Shown here: positions 1 to 11,050 of the stretch, piece after piece
How positions within the stretch are numbered: the first letter of the stretch is position 1
Layout of the letters: every line of letters starts with the position of its first letter
Assembly: GCA_947579605.1 (NCBI GenBank)
Contig: OX388307.1
Coordinates: 27,381,237 to 27,445,236 of the forward strand
DNA: 64,000 bases
DNA from: Athripsodes cinereus
Lineage: Eukaryota > Arthropoda > Insecta > Trichoptera > Leptoceridae
Reading direction: 5' to 3'
The notes under the pieces: generated by a model
Seen by the model: the letters and a program-made list of their open reading frames with translations, nothing else
What the model was told of the DNA's origin: nothing
Databases searched by the model: none
Made by a program: the position numbers and the translations under genes

Positions 1-465
1 AGCAGTAAACCAATAAAGCTTCAGTCGCAGCTGGATGTTTGAAAGGTGTCATATTATGGAGGAACAAACACATGCTAGTAGAGAGTAAAGTCCGAATATA
101 CAAAACATGTATCAGGCCAATAATGACTTACGGCGTCGAAACAAGAGCAGACACAGCCTTTACGTGCTATCGCGGGAAAAACTCCCAGAGATAGTATTAG
201 AAATACTGAGATTAGAAGGATATGCGACACGGAGGACATAGTGAGATGGAGTAGGAAGAGGAGACGATTCTGGAGAGACCATATAGACAGGATGGCTGAA
301 AACAGGATCGCCCACATTGCTGCAAAAAAGACACCTTCTGGCTCACGTTTGCGAGGAAGAACACCAAAGAGATGGAAAGATAGCTGGTCCTCAGGGTCAC
401 AAGAGGGAATCACTTCCGAACCAACAGATCGATGATCTATCACACGAGGAAGAAGAAAAAAATAA
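1..465 (+). mobile_element. 3' end of an RTE-like LINE, entering from left edge
   Basis: Broken reading frames translate to the end of a non-LTR reverse transcriptase. Around 90-165 the segment KVRIYKTCIRPIMTYGVETR is the conserved thumb-region stretch after the catalytic domain. From 241 an open segment carries FWRDHIDRMAENRI and GRTPKRWKD, matching the usual W-x-x-H-I-x-R-M and GRP(R/K)xRW signature at the C-terminus of RTE-type LINE proteins; it stops at 433. The AG-rich run that follows (gaagaagaaaaaaataa) looks like the element's 3' tail. Catalytic domains lie outside the window. The copy is decayed, because the thumb segment and the C-terminal segment are in different frames. Confidence 0.75.
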
Positions 466-1835
466 TTTAACATGATTTTTTTTTAAATGTTGAATAAATT
501 TCAACGCAGATTTAATAATTTGTTTTTTATCTTCTTCTACAATGTTTAATTTTTGCATAAAAATAATCTGTTAATAATCTAAAATTTCTCAAATCAAGCT
601 AGGTATGTTTCTTTATATTATTGGTACAACTTTTTTGCTCTCTATCAGGATGCAGTAATGTGTTGTTATATTGTTACCAATTTGATGAGCATTCTCTGAG
701 CAATGTCGGATTCGAAATAATCAAAGCGATAACAATATGACACTTTGAAGATCTTCCTGGAATTTTGTAATCCTTAAATTGTCCTTGAACACCTACTACA
801 GTATATCGAGATAAATAACACCCACTCCGTAATTTATTCTATTTATCAAGAAACTCTTGGAAAGTAACTTAAATACTTCATAGCTCTTTGTGCGTGCTAC
901 TGAATATAGAATTGCGCCACAAATTTTCATATACCTCTAACTGTTTGAACCTTCTGCAACCAATCTTTTATTTAAAACTAGCAATACCTCTACTCTTCAA
1001 CCTCTTATACGGATTAATAATATTGAATGAACACAAATATCAAATTATCAGTCAAAATGAATAATTGTTTTGATTGGAATCCGAATTATAACATTAAACA
1101 ATCATACTTAATATTCATTTTATTTGGTAATTTAAAATGAAGTATCACAAAGTTAATGGCGATATTATAATCAATGAAACAATTAATTTCAAAACTTATT
1201 TATGACGTTCCATACAACCCCGAAAAAATACAATTAAAAATATTGGACCAATATCTTTTTGGTGATATTTTACAATTGCTAGCCTCTTACAGAAAACTTG
1301 AAAAATACAGAGACGAACAAGACGACACCCATTTTGGGTAATCTATGGATTTTATGTAAAATTCTTTGATTTTGTTTGCGTTTTTATGGCATTTTACAAA
1401 ACAAATACCTATTACCAATCTACGAGTGTTAAATTAAAACTCAGTTGAACCAAAATCAATATTGTCCAAGCCTTTGATAATGAATTTAATATACTTTCAT
1501 ATAACGCAATATCCGATTCTTATACTGACAATTCTAATAATACAATATTGATTAATATATCATTTATTTGGACAGCTCTGTCTCTACACAGCACCGTATA
1601 ATAAATTATTTATGTCCATCCTTCTGACAATATTGACAATAATCCACGTATAGTAGGTACACTAAATTCACATACAATTTCAATAAATCTTAATATATAT
1701 CTACCATACCGCCTTGTCAAAATTATAATAAATTAAATTTGAGCAATAGGATGAATATCAATATTGAAATTGAAGGGATTTAGGATAGGTACAATATTGA
1801 TAAGTTGTATATTTTAAACTTGTTATCATCCGTAA
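466..1835. other. AT-rich stretch, no recognised repeat
   Basis: I see no repeat family or long reading frame here, apart from one 55-codon open frame listed separately. Base composition is typical of the rest of the window. Confidence 0.5.
1174..1341 (+). CDS. Small open frame of 55 codons, function unknown
   Basis: An ATG at 1174 opens a 55-codon frame ending TAA at 1339-1341; an in-frame stop lies a few codons upstream. The predicted peptide contains LKILDQYLFGDILQLLASYR and then a charged stretch (KLEKYRDEQDD), which reads like an amphipathic helix rather than the low-complexity peptides usual in this AT-rich DNA. There is no signal peptide, no membrane segment and no family I recognise. 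An open frame this short is common by chance, so it may be noncoding or a remnant of an unidentified element. Confidence 0.15.
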   Translation: MKQLISKLIYDVPYNPEKIQLKILDQYLFGDILQLLASYRKLEKYRDEQDDTHFG

Positions 1836-2228
1836 ATACACGCCATCACGCCGCTTTCCTCGCGGGGTAGGCAGAAAGGATCGAGCGCCACTTCCTTCTA
1901 TCCTTGTCATACAATTGACATAGTCACTGTCATACAATTCCTCATACAAGCTCTCCTGTTCAATGTACTCAACACGTGATCGTCCTGTAGGATTTGATTT
2001 AAATGATCTTTTCATTCGATCCTCGACGTCCACGTCTCTGAGCACCATTCCTCTCATCCAAATATATCTTCTTAGTCATTCTGTCCTCATTTATTCTCTC
2101 CACGTACCCAAACCATCTTCACTTATTAACATTCATCCTTGTAATTACATCAACTTTCATTCCACATTCCTTTCGTATATCACTGTTACGCACACGATTT
2201 CCCAGACTTTTACCACACATACAATTAG
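1836..2228 (-). mobile_element. LINE 3' end, RTE-like, same family as 23.5 kb
   Basis: Read on the minus strand, this is the C-terminal coding end and 3' UTR of an RTE-like LINE. It aligns by eye almost base for base with 23508-23935, including the shared blocks gtcctgtaggatttgattt and cacgccgct...cgcgggg at the 3' end. The coding frame is frameshifted relative to that copy and the GHxxRM segment is degraded (about 2090-2120). It is truncated at its 5' side at about 2228. Confidence 0.7.
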
Positions 2229-2463
2229 GTAGGTATATAGATGTAAATGAAATAAGTAAGTTTTATCAGGTATATTACGGTCAGGAGAAGTTACGGCGCT
2301 CTTGAAATGGTCACAGATAATTTAACCACGTCATAATATAAACCTATGTAAACCGTCCATATTATTATGTAACTACTTTGTAAACACACCATTCTTTGCA
2401 CAATATAACCGTAGGTGTGAAGTGCTGTTTTGAAAGATGTGTAGGTATTTAATTTTATGATAA

Positions 2464-2620
2464 TACACCATTTTAACAAATCTCACAAGTGTCAGCGGAC
2501 TAACTGAATGTAATAAATATGCTAATCGTCCACTCTGTACGATAAAAAAAATAATTCAAGACGGGTGGCATGTCTTATACCTGAGGTTTTACGATCACCT
2601 TCGTTTTGCAGGACACACGA
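2464..2620 (-). repeat. SINE-like family copy, degenerate
   Basis: Recognisable landmarks in order are tctcacaagt, gtaataaatatg, acgggtggcatg and tgcaggacac. The copy is strongly diverged and lacks the acacctgcc block. Strand is given for the sense orientation in which the family runs from ccatggagcacc to a (GTA)n tail. Confidence 0.55.
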
Positions 2621-2640
2621 ATAATACTTCTGCTTAACCA

Positions 2641-2712
2641 TTTCGGCATATTCCACAAGTGGGGTAGCCAGCAGACACAAACCTTCTTCTCAGTGCCAAT
2701 AAACTCAGCATC
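2641..2712 (-). repeat. SINE-like family fragment
   Basis: Carries cggcatattccacaagt followed by ggggtagccagcagac and cagtgccaataaa, which is the 3' third of the family. It lies just beyond the more degenerate copy at 2464-2620 in the same orientation. Confidence 0.65.
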
Positions 2713-3927
2713 CGTCCCCTAACCCCTTCCTATATTTTCCGGTCCTTTTGGAGTGTTAAGTGTGTGGATTGATTTTTTTTTTCATTGTGAATTATGTAGA
2801 GATTTTTCTTTTTTGTGTTCTTATTTTTATCGTTTTTTTTTGTGTTTAGTGTTAATATGACGCGATTAGATGGAAGAAATTACTATAAAGTGATAATCTC
2901 ACCACTGCATATCATCACATTTTTTTCTTATTTAAACTGATTTTAATTAAATTTAAGTTGATTTTGTTATGTGAAAACAATTAAGACATTCAAGAGTGGT
3001 GTCATTTTGTGGTTCGAATCTTAAAAATTTCCGCTGGATTCGCTTACTGAAGTTATTTATATGGACTAAATAGAGGAAATAAATTCGAACAAACTACGAA
3101 CAAGTGATTTGTATATTATCAACGCAATAGTGTGATCATTGTTAAAGTTGATCATACAACTCGCAGAATAAGCACTCATAAAAGCCTATATGCTATAACT
3201 AAATCGAGAACTATCAAACAGCGCACAGTTGTATGCTGTAATGCCGGTTTATAAAAAAGATTAAACATATTCAGTAAATAATTAAGTACTACTTAAACAT
3301 ATTCAATAAATAATTAAACACTGCTGTGGAAATATTACGCTTACAATTATCTTGAATGTGAAATTCAATGACAAAATGGTTTAACAAAGTTTTTTCATTC
3401 ATGAAACAAGTGTATCTACCCACTCGTACTTTCTATAACTCATGTTTAAGATTCGTTGCTGATTTTTTTTTTGTTCAAGTATATTATTATGACAAAGGAA
3501 ACTTGAATCGTGACTAGGTTGTGTAACTACTCGTATTAAAGAGGCTTTTTGAAATAAAATTACCTTCTTGTATTCTTCAAATATGAATAGAAAACGAAAC
3601 ATAATTTTACGATGATAAATAAACATATCATGTTTTCAGCATTTGATATAAATTACATTTCATCTTGCGTGAAATTTTTTTTAAAGTAGATTAAATGCCT
3701 ACAAAACTTTATTTTCATTTATTAAATAAATAAACGGCTTATGCATTTTACAAAAAAAAAATTACAAAACAAAACAACAAATATACATTTGACATCCAAT
3801 CAAAGTAGGCACTTATAAACTATGTAAACAATAAATAACTCTTTAAAAGTATATACTTACAAAACAATAGGTAGCAATAAAAATTTCCCGTAAAATTTAC
3901 GGCGTAAATGACAGATATTCTGTAAAA
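2713..3927. other. AT-rich stretch, no recognised repeat
   Basis: Contains T-rich runs near 2770-2840 and a short direct repeat (acatattcartaaataatta) near 3266 and 3297. No gene or named element is seen. Confidence 0.5.
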
Positions 3928-4072
3928 TAATGACATTCTACAACTTAAATTCAGCGATGGGTTTTGCCACCCATCCTGATATCTCATATTTCGTTGGCAC
4001 GGAGAAGAAAGCTTGCATTTTATTACGATGATCTGCTGCCTAACTCACTTGTGGGATATGTAATGATGGCAG
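3928..4072 (+). repeat. SINE-like family copy, central and 3' part
   Basis: Runs from tgacattctacaacttaaa through tcagcgatggg, gccacccatcctga, ggcacggagaa and cttgtgggatatg to gatggca. The 5' head (ccatggagcacc) is absent. Confidence 0.7.
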
Positions 4073-4720
4073 CATCACTCATCTATTGGGTGCAATAGTA
4101 GTTGAAGTAATGATGGAATAGTAGTTAAAATTGAGGCAGTTTCAGCGTAATACTGAAACATTAATTCACGCCTACAGATTTTGTCATTCTCTAAGAGTAG
4201 GCGGAGGAATAATAATTCTCTAATAAGAAGTTGTTACTGAGAAAGCTCTCTCAAACCTTCTCAAAGCTTCGTTATTTCCTTTAATGAATCACAACGGCGG
4301 CCTTTACGTGTAAGTACATCATTAAATACATTATAATTACCTTACTGTGTAAGTATGATCGAACTCCAGTTATTATTGTTTACAGGAAACAAGTATTTTA
4401 TTTGTTGTTTTGATACATATTTGACCATTATGTTCGAAACAGTTTTCATCTTGTATGGGAACTACATCCATTTGGTAATGTTTTTGACACGTTTTAACTA
4501 ATAATTCTTATTGATTATCAATTTTTAAACGTTTTTGTTTAGTAATTACATACGTTTTGGAAGTGTGAATGTATTTGTATGAATGTGTTATATTATGCGT
4601 GGGCGATTGTGAGATTTTATTGCTGAAGTGTGCACTGTTTGGATGTAAGACTTTTGAATAGTTTCTATTGATTACATTTTTATATTATATATCTTTCATT
4701 TGTTGTGTACCATGTTAAAC

Positions 4721-5103
4721 TAAAGAAGTAATGAAAATGATCTAGAGTTTGTGTGTTCACATTGTGAAAAGACATTTTAAACATATTTGATATTAATAAA
4801 ACACTGTTTTACTTTTCACTATTAATTTATTATTACTCAAGCGCTTTCGTCAAGTTAGCTTGACATTTTCAAGAGAACTAATTACAAGAAATTTTTTTCT
4901 CAAAGTCACATGCAACAACAACATTTTTTATATGTAGGTACCTAAAAACAGAAAAGAAGGGGTAAGGAAGTTAAAAAAAATTCTTGTAATTAGTTCTCTT
5001 GAAAATGTCAAGCTAACTTGACGAAAGCGCTTGAGTAATAATAAATTAATAGTGAAAAGTAAAACAGTGTTTTATTAATATCAAATATGTTTAAAGAAGT
5101 AAT
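4721..5103. mobile_element. Inverted Penelope-like terminal repeat pair with 12-bp target duplication
   Basis: Two perfectly matching inverted arms of about 114 bp (4777-4890 and 4981-5094) surround a 90-bp loop. Each arm contains cttgaaaatg, a perfect six-base-pair stem gtcaag/cttgac with loop ctaa, then gaaagcgc; in the right arm the stem is 5007-5012 with 5017-5022. The direct repeat taaagaagtaat occurs at 4721-4732 and 5092-5103, as expected for a target-site duplication. The TGAnnATG, hairpin, CGAAA order resembles the hammerhead-like core in terminal repeats of Penelope-like retroelements. The loop has no coding remnant that I can recognise. Confidence 0.6.
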
Positions 5104-6623
5104 ATAAATCGATGAAATCATTTAGCAAAATAAAGGGTAAGAATTAAAAAAACGAAGCTATTAATACGTGACTAATATTTTCTTTGAATCAGATAAAATA
5201 CATTTTATGTTCCGTAACAAGATAAATAATAAAATTATACATAGGTATTGAAACGATTTTTTTAATAATTCTGAAAAATCTATCAGCTGTGGGAGTCTGT
5301 CATAATATTTGGGGGTACGTTTCATAATCAACAAAAAACTGCTTTTATAGAATTTCTTGAGATATTTATATCACTTTTTTAGGTGAAACTATGCCTAAAT
5401 AAAATGATTGTGATCTTCTATTAGTTTCTAGGTATATAATTTGACGTGAAGGAAGGTTAAGAGGTTTTATTCATGGTGTCCTTTTGTGTCTCCGTTGATA
5501 ATCAGACGCCACCACCATTTAACTTGATGACATTGAAGTTTTTGTTTAATAATTCGTACGTAACAGTCTGGGCTGTTGCTTGTTGCTATCAGGCATAACA
5601 TAATATAATTATGTACCTACTATGAAGAAAGCAGTGGCAGGCTTTCCGAACATGCAAAAAAGCAGCTTATCTCTATAATGACTTTTATTGGCATGGAGAT
5701 GATGACTTTCATGTTGTGCATGCAGTTAGTTCACTGCCTACTCCAGCAGATTCATATATGCAAACTACCAACTTATGTCATAACAATCATATATGTATTA
5801 CTGCGAAATTTATTAGATCTATGTGGAGTTGATTTTTTAATTCCTATATTAAATTGAAAAGATATTTTTAAAGATAATAAACCGAATGATGAATGCTTAG
5901 AGCAAAACAGAATAAATACATATTACATATGTTGCTGCTCACTAAACATTCTGGGCTGTCCTTATATAAATGACTTAATATTCCTTTCGATTTTATTCGT
6001 GATCAATAAAAAAGGTATAATGTGTTATATCGAAGTTATTTTTTTTTTTGTATCATTGTATTAAGTTGCATATGGGACTACTACTTTTTTCATTTATACA
6101 GAACATTTTTATTTTTAAATACCTATGACAAAATCACTCAATATTGGGTGGAACGCCTAAGGAATGATCTGTTATATATTATAGAAACTTCACCTGAAAT
6201 TATAATTGGGCAAAGTTAACTTCGCGACAAGGATTGGTTGCGAACAAGATCCTTATGAAGAACTGTCATTTTTTTTTTCTTTTTATTCTCTTACGACATA
6301 GCATTCTACAAGGATGAATGCTACCGAATAAAATGACGATGTTTTTTTCTAAGCTTAACAATATTTTAGTTTCATGCGTTTTATTTAAATAAATAGTCTA
6401 GTTCCACCACTGGAAGAAAGGTATAAATATTTTTTACTATAGTTAGCGTTAGAATAATACGTCTCGTCATTACGACTTATCCTTGATTAAATTACAAAAA
6501 TAATGTGATCATTTTATAAAGGCCCATGTTATCATACACAAATACTTTTTAAAGTCATGAATATTAGGAAAATATAATTTTTAAATATATTTAATTTTCT
6601 AAAAAGAAGTTTTACAATACCAT
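5104..6623. other. AT-rich stretch, no recognised repeat
   Basis: No repeat family recognised. A 65-codon hydrophobic open frame at 6022-6219 has no gene-like features and is not called. Confidence 0.5.
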
Positions 6624-6712
6624 CTTCTACTACTATACCATCTCGACATATCCCATAAGTGGGGTACCAGCAGACCAGAAGCATATAATAATAAACATGC
6701 AAACTTTCCCCC
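6624..6712 (-). repeat. SINE-like family fragment, 3' part
   Basis: Begins with tctactactactatacca, the complement of the (GTA)n tail, then has catatcccataagtggggta, cagcagaccag and ataaacatgcaaac before losing similarity. Confidence 0.75.
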
Positions 6713-6754
6713 TAAAACAAGTTAGTTTTGAAATGATCTGCCACATATTAGAAG

Positions 6755-6815
6755 TTGTTAATCAATCTTAGAAGATTGATAATCATCCTAGAAGTCGAAA
6801 GACGTCTCTCTTGTG
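6755..6815 (+). repeat. Penelope-like motif, isolated
   Basis: The block agattgataatc...gtcgaaagacgtctctct matches, with a few changes, one arm of the inverted element at 47060-47234 read on the minus strand. It may be the remnant of the same terminal repeat family; no second arm is visible nearby. Confidence 0.4.
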
Positions 6816-6966
6816 TTTGTTAAATCTATTATTTCTATTTGTGCAATCACGGAATTCTACTATTTGTGTATACAATATGTGTAACTAGGCCAGTAACCAA
6901 AACAATAAATACCTGAATGATAATGATAATTCTGGATGATTTTGTTTTGACATCGTTTAACAGTCC

Positions 6967-7540
6967 CTAGACCATCTCAAGGGCGCCGGTAAAGAGTGCA
7001 GTTTTCAATTTGCTTCTAAGGCTGGTGATAGTGTGATTGTCTCTCAATGGCACCTGTAGGCGATTCCACGTAACCGGCCCAACAATACCAAAAACGCTCT
7101 TATAGAAGTTAGTCTTGCCCACAGAATTCCATACAAAACCTAGAACCCTGACTCGTTTACGAAAGTGAGGCAAAAAATCTATGAATTTTTGACAGAACGG
7201 TTGGCAAAAGTGTGTGGTGTTTCCTACATTTTATGAAGTATTTCTCGCATTTTTATTAAAATATATCATTTTTACATTTATAAAAACGTAATTGGACATT
7301 TTTTGAAGTTCTTGTCGACGTTTTAAGCGATTTACCACACTTTTTTTCGCCAACCGATCTGTCAAAAGTGCCGAAAAATGGTGCCTCACTTTATTACAAT
7401 GAAAATACATACGAGTACTCCATCTAGGTATTATATATAAAAATCTATGGTCTTGCCGGCTCTATTGGGCTCAGTTTGTCTATTCACAACCAGTTCCAAT
7501 AAATTGTGAGTGTCTTTGTAGTACATTTACGCCAGTAAAA
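6967..7540 (-). mobile_element. CR1-like LINE C-terminus, split by a foldback element
   Basis: On the minus strand the open frame 7173-6967 contains FGIVGPVTWNRLQVPLRDN followed by TSLRSKLKTAL. This is the usual C-terminal tail of CR1/jockey-type ORF2 proteins (W-N-x-L-P...R, then S-F/L-K-x-x-L-K). The frame is cut at its N-terminal side exactly where the foldback element 7163-7394 starts. Sequence beyond it (7395-7540) may be the upstream continuation, but I could not confirm the match. Confidence 0.55.
7163..7394. mobile_element. MITE-like foldback element, about 230 bp
   Basis: Imperfect terminal inverted repeats of about 53 bp start aaagtgaggca and end gcctcacttt. Shared blocks in the arms are gtgaggca, ttttgacaga, cggttggc and agtgtgg (7166-7218 against 7336-7391). 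There is no coding capacity. It interrupts a LINE C-terminus, so it inserted after the LINE. Confidence 0.7.
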
Positions 7541-8152
7541 TATTGTCCATGATTATGAAAAAAAATATTGATATTTTATTATTAAAAATATTTAAGAAAA
7601 AAAAGTGTATCACTACGTAAACAAGTACAAAATCTTTTAATAAAGCAGAATTTAATTTAACAATTTTTTTCACAATATTCTACACTTTTTTAATTTGTGT
7701 AGCCTATGAGTTCATTAGCACTGAGAAAACTATTTAAACGAATTCCAATAAAATAGCTCGTAGTTATAAACTTAAATTTATTCCTTTGGTATTTTGCCAT
7801 TTCAAAATATTTCAGAAAGCACCAAAGCGTATTGCTTAAAGGTTTTTAAATAATTTTCCTTGATCTTTTTGAATTCAAAGAAGAATATAATTTTGAAAAT
7901 TAAGTAATACCTACGTGAATAAACGTAAAAATGTAGATATTTTTGATTTTTATCATTATTTAAACATATAGGTATGTTATCAAAATGTGCGAAATGAATT
8001 TAAAATAAATTTCCAACTTTTATGGCGTCTGCTGGCAACGTAGTATATTTTCAATCTGTAGACAAGAGTTCATTTTAGGAAAGTTTTGGATAAACAGATG
8101 GTCTAAGTGTTAGATATGTCATACCAAATAAACATCAACTCACTCAATAATA
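7541..8152. other. AT-rich stretch, no recognised repeat
   Basis: I see no gene or repeat family here. Confidence 0.5.
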
Positions 8153-8540
8153 ATGTGAAATGTTGTGTTTAGAATATTTACTAATTTTTTTATTGTTTAA
8201 CCGGATTTGGGTGCATATGATAAAACCAATCAGAAACCTCGATTGGAGAACCATGTCTACACAATGCAACATTGTGCAGAATCTAACCGGAAGAAGTGAG
8301 AAAGGTTTGCTTCTAAGGTTTGCATAAAGCGTCTCTCGATTGGTGGACCTTACATCGTGACAGTGAGAATGGTGGAATTGGTGAACGTTGTCCATGGACA
8401 CCGAAAGTGATCACTTAAGCCAGCCTTGAGCCAGTTCGTAAGCGTTGGGACACCTTTCTCACTTCTTCCGGTTAGATTCTGCACAATGTTGCATTGTGTA
8501 GACATGGTTCTCCAATCGAGGTTTCTGATGTGAAATGTTG
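8153..8540. mobile_element. Foldback element with perfect 76-bp arms
   Basis: The arms at 8231-8306 and 8452-8527 are identical inverted copies over all 76 bases; they start cagaaacctcgattggag and each contains a smaller palindrome (acaatg-caa-cattgt). The loop of about 145 bp contains the palindrome agtgatcact. The direct repeat atgtgaaatgttg (13 bp) flanks the insertion at 8153-8165 and 8528-8540. A related but diverged element lies at 10527-11050. No transposase is present, so it would be non-autonomous; the superfamily is not assignable by eye. Confidence 0.75.
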
Positions 8541-8742
8541 TTTTTTCAATAAATAATGGAGTTTTAATTAGCATAAATCAATATTTATTCAACTGGTAAA
8601 TATAATATTTTTGGATTAAATGGACAACGAGTATATTTTCATTGCAGTGTATGTAAATAACAACTATTAATACAGTGTTGCATGTTTTATCAATATCAAT
8701 ATTTGCTTAATTAATGTATGCATCTGTTAATTATATAGTAAC

Positions 8743-9104
8743 ACTAGCTGACTCGGCAAACGTTGTTTTGCCATATACATTTTTTATTTGCCATATATAC
8801 TATACATATATCGACCGGATTTGAAAATGATTGAATTAGTAATATCGCTATAAAAATAGTGGTTGATAATAGAAGGGTGAAAAATTAGGGCTCTACGTAT
8901 TTTTTTAATGCCTCACCATAAAAAAAATGTCCAAAAAATAAATAAAATAATAACCCTTAATTTTTAAGTGTATGATAAAAAATCTCGGCCGGTTCTCAGA
9001 CCTACCCGATAAGCACACAAGATTTCATCAAAATCGGTCCAGCCATTTCGGAGGAGTATGATAACAAAAACCGTGACACGAGAATTTTATAATTTTATTA
9101 GATG
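8743..9104. repeat. Interspersed repeat beginning ctagctgactcggcaaacg
   Basis: Starts actagctgactcggcaaac and ends near ggtccagccatttcggagga followed by accgtgacacgagaatttt. This beginning and ending resemble a dispersed repeat that I recognise from many insect genomes; the class (LINE 3' end or non-autonomous transposon) is uncertain. No coding frame is present. The 201-bp tandem array begins immediately to its right. Confidence 0.55.
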
Positions 9105-9123
9105 AATAAAATTTATTATTTTT

Positions 9124-10527
9124 GTTCAGTATTTTTATTGAGTATAACTCGGACTCGGAGTCCAGTAAACCGGTCGTGCATTAGTTATACTCGAAAGTAA
9201 CACTAAACAATTATAATTACTTATTAATTCATTTTGTTATAATATATTTCAAAGTAATGTGTTGCAATTTTAATGCCGATACTATCAATGCCATTTAGCA
9301 ATGTTAACATAATTAATTATTTTTGTTCAGTATTTTTATTGAGTATAACTCGGACTCGGAGTCCAGTAAACCGGTCGTGCGTTAGTTATACTCGAAAGTA
9401 ACACTAAACAATTATAATTACTTATTAATTCATTTTGTTATAATATATTTCAAAGTAATGTGTTGCAATTTTAATGCCGATACTATCAATGCCATTTAGC
9501 AATGTTAACATAATTAATTATTTTTGTTCAGTATTTTTATTGAGTATAACTCGGACTCGGAGTCCAGTAAACCGGTCGTGCATTAGTTATACTCGAAAGT
9601 AACACTAAACAATTATAATTACTTATTAATTCATTTTGTTATAATATATTTCAAAGTAATGTGTTGCAATTTTAATGCCGATACTATCAATGCCATTTAG
9701 CAATGTTAACATAATTAATTATTTTTGTTCAGTATTTTTATTGAGTATAACTCGGACTCGGAGTCCAGTAAACCGGTCGTGCGTTAGTTATACTCGAAAG
9801 TAACACTAAACAATTATAATTACTTATTAATTCATTTTGTTATAATATATTTCAAAGTAATGTGTTGCAATTTTAATGCCGATACTATCAATGCCATTTA
9901 GCAATGTTAACAATTAATTATTTTTGTTCAGTATTTTTATTGAGTATAACTCGGACTCGGAGTCCAGTAAACCGGTCGTGCGTTAGTTATACTCGAAAGT
10001 AACACTAAACAATTATAATTACTTATTAATTCATTTTGTTATAATATATTTCAAAGTAATGTGTTGCAATTTTAATGCCGATACTATCAATGCCATTTAG
10101 CAATGTTAACATAATTAATTATTTTTGTTCAGTATTTTTATTGAGTATAACTCGGACTCGGAGTCCAGTAAACCGGTCGTGCGTTAGTTATACTCGAAAG
10201 TAACACTAAACAATTATAATTACTTATTAATTCATTTTGTTATAATATATTTCAAAGTAATGTGTTGCAATTTTAATGCCGATACTATCAATGCCATTTA
10301 GCAATGTTAACATAATTAATTATTTTTGTTCAGTATTTTTATTGAGTATAACTCGGACTCGGAGTCCAGTAAACCGGTCGTGCATTAGTTATACTCGAAA
10401 GTAACACTAAACAATTATAATTACTTATTAATTCATTTTGTTATAATATATTTCAAAGTAATGTGTTGCAATTTTAATGCCGATACTATCAATGCCATTT
10501 AGCAATGTTAACATAATTAATTATTTT
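9124..10527. repeat. Seven-copy 201-bp tandem array (satellite)
   Basis: Units start at 9124, 9325, 9526, 9727, 9926, 10127 and 10328, giving a period of 201 bp except for one 199-bp unit that lacks two bases near 9911. By eye the units are identical except at one site, gtgcattag or gtgcgttag, which reads A,G,A,G,G,G,A across the seven. Each unit holds nested palindromes: gagtataact pairs with agttatactc (9140-9149 with 9183-9192 in unit 1), enclosing ggactcggagtcc and accggt. The array abuts the repeat 8743-9104 on the left and a foldback element on the right. Confidence 0.95.
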
Positions 10528-11050
10528 TTAACCAGATTCGGGAACAACGCGCAAATGACAAAACCGATCAGACGTCTCGATTGGACAACCATGTTTACAC
10601 AATGTAATGTTGTGTGTAAAATCCAAACGCAAGAAGTGAGAAAAATGTCACAACACTTACAAATTGGCTCTAGGCTAGCTAATTGTAATGTTGTGTAAAA
10701 TCCAAACGCAAGAAGTGAGAAAAACGTCACAACGCTTACAAATCGACCCTAGGCTAGCTAAAGTGATCACTTTCGGTGTCCACGTACCTACAGCGTTCAT
10801 CATTCCGCCATTCTGACGATATAAGATTCACTATTCGAGAAACACTTAATGTATACCATCCATGGATACCGATCGTGATCACTTAAACCAGCCTTTAATC
10901 AATTCATTAGAGTTGAGACGCTTTTCTCACTTTCTTCGATTAGATTTTGCAAAATGTCACATTGTGTTAACATGGTTCTCCAGATGAGATGTTTGATTGG
11001 CTTTTTCTGTCATTTTATAATGCTTTTAAAAATGGATTTGGCTTTAGGTC
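10527..11050. mobile_element. Second member of the 8.2-kb foldback family, diverged
   Basis: Left arm (about 10527-10645) and right arm (about 10915-11050) are diverged inverted copies. They share catg-ttctcca/tggacaaccatg, cacaatgt, aagaagtgagaaa and the outer segment tgacaaaaccgatcag. It matches the element at 8153-8540 in arm sequence and in the central agtgatcactttcggtgtcc. An internal direct duplication of about 73 bp (ending ctaggctagct, at 10667-10677 and 10749-10759) is specific to this copy. Confidence 0.65.

Noticed and set aside
56..473. 132-codon minus-strand open frame at the left edge
   Set aside because: It is the reverse of the LINE C-terminal region, whose + strand translation matches the known family.
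3010..3025. ggttcgaatctt, B-box-like
   Set aside because: No tRNA-like sequence or A box lies upstream.
6022..6219. 65-codon hydrophobic frame
   Set aside because: Phenylalanine-rich translation of T-rich DNA with no splice signals or family resemblance.
9124..10527. Regular array with constant units, superficially CRISPR-like
   Set aside because: Units are contiguous 201-bp repeats without variable spacers, in animal DNA. It is a satellite.
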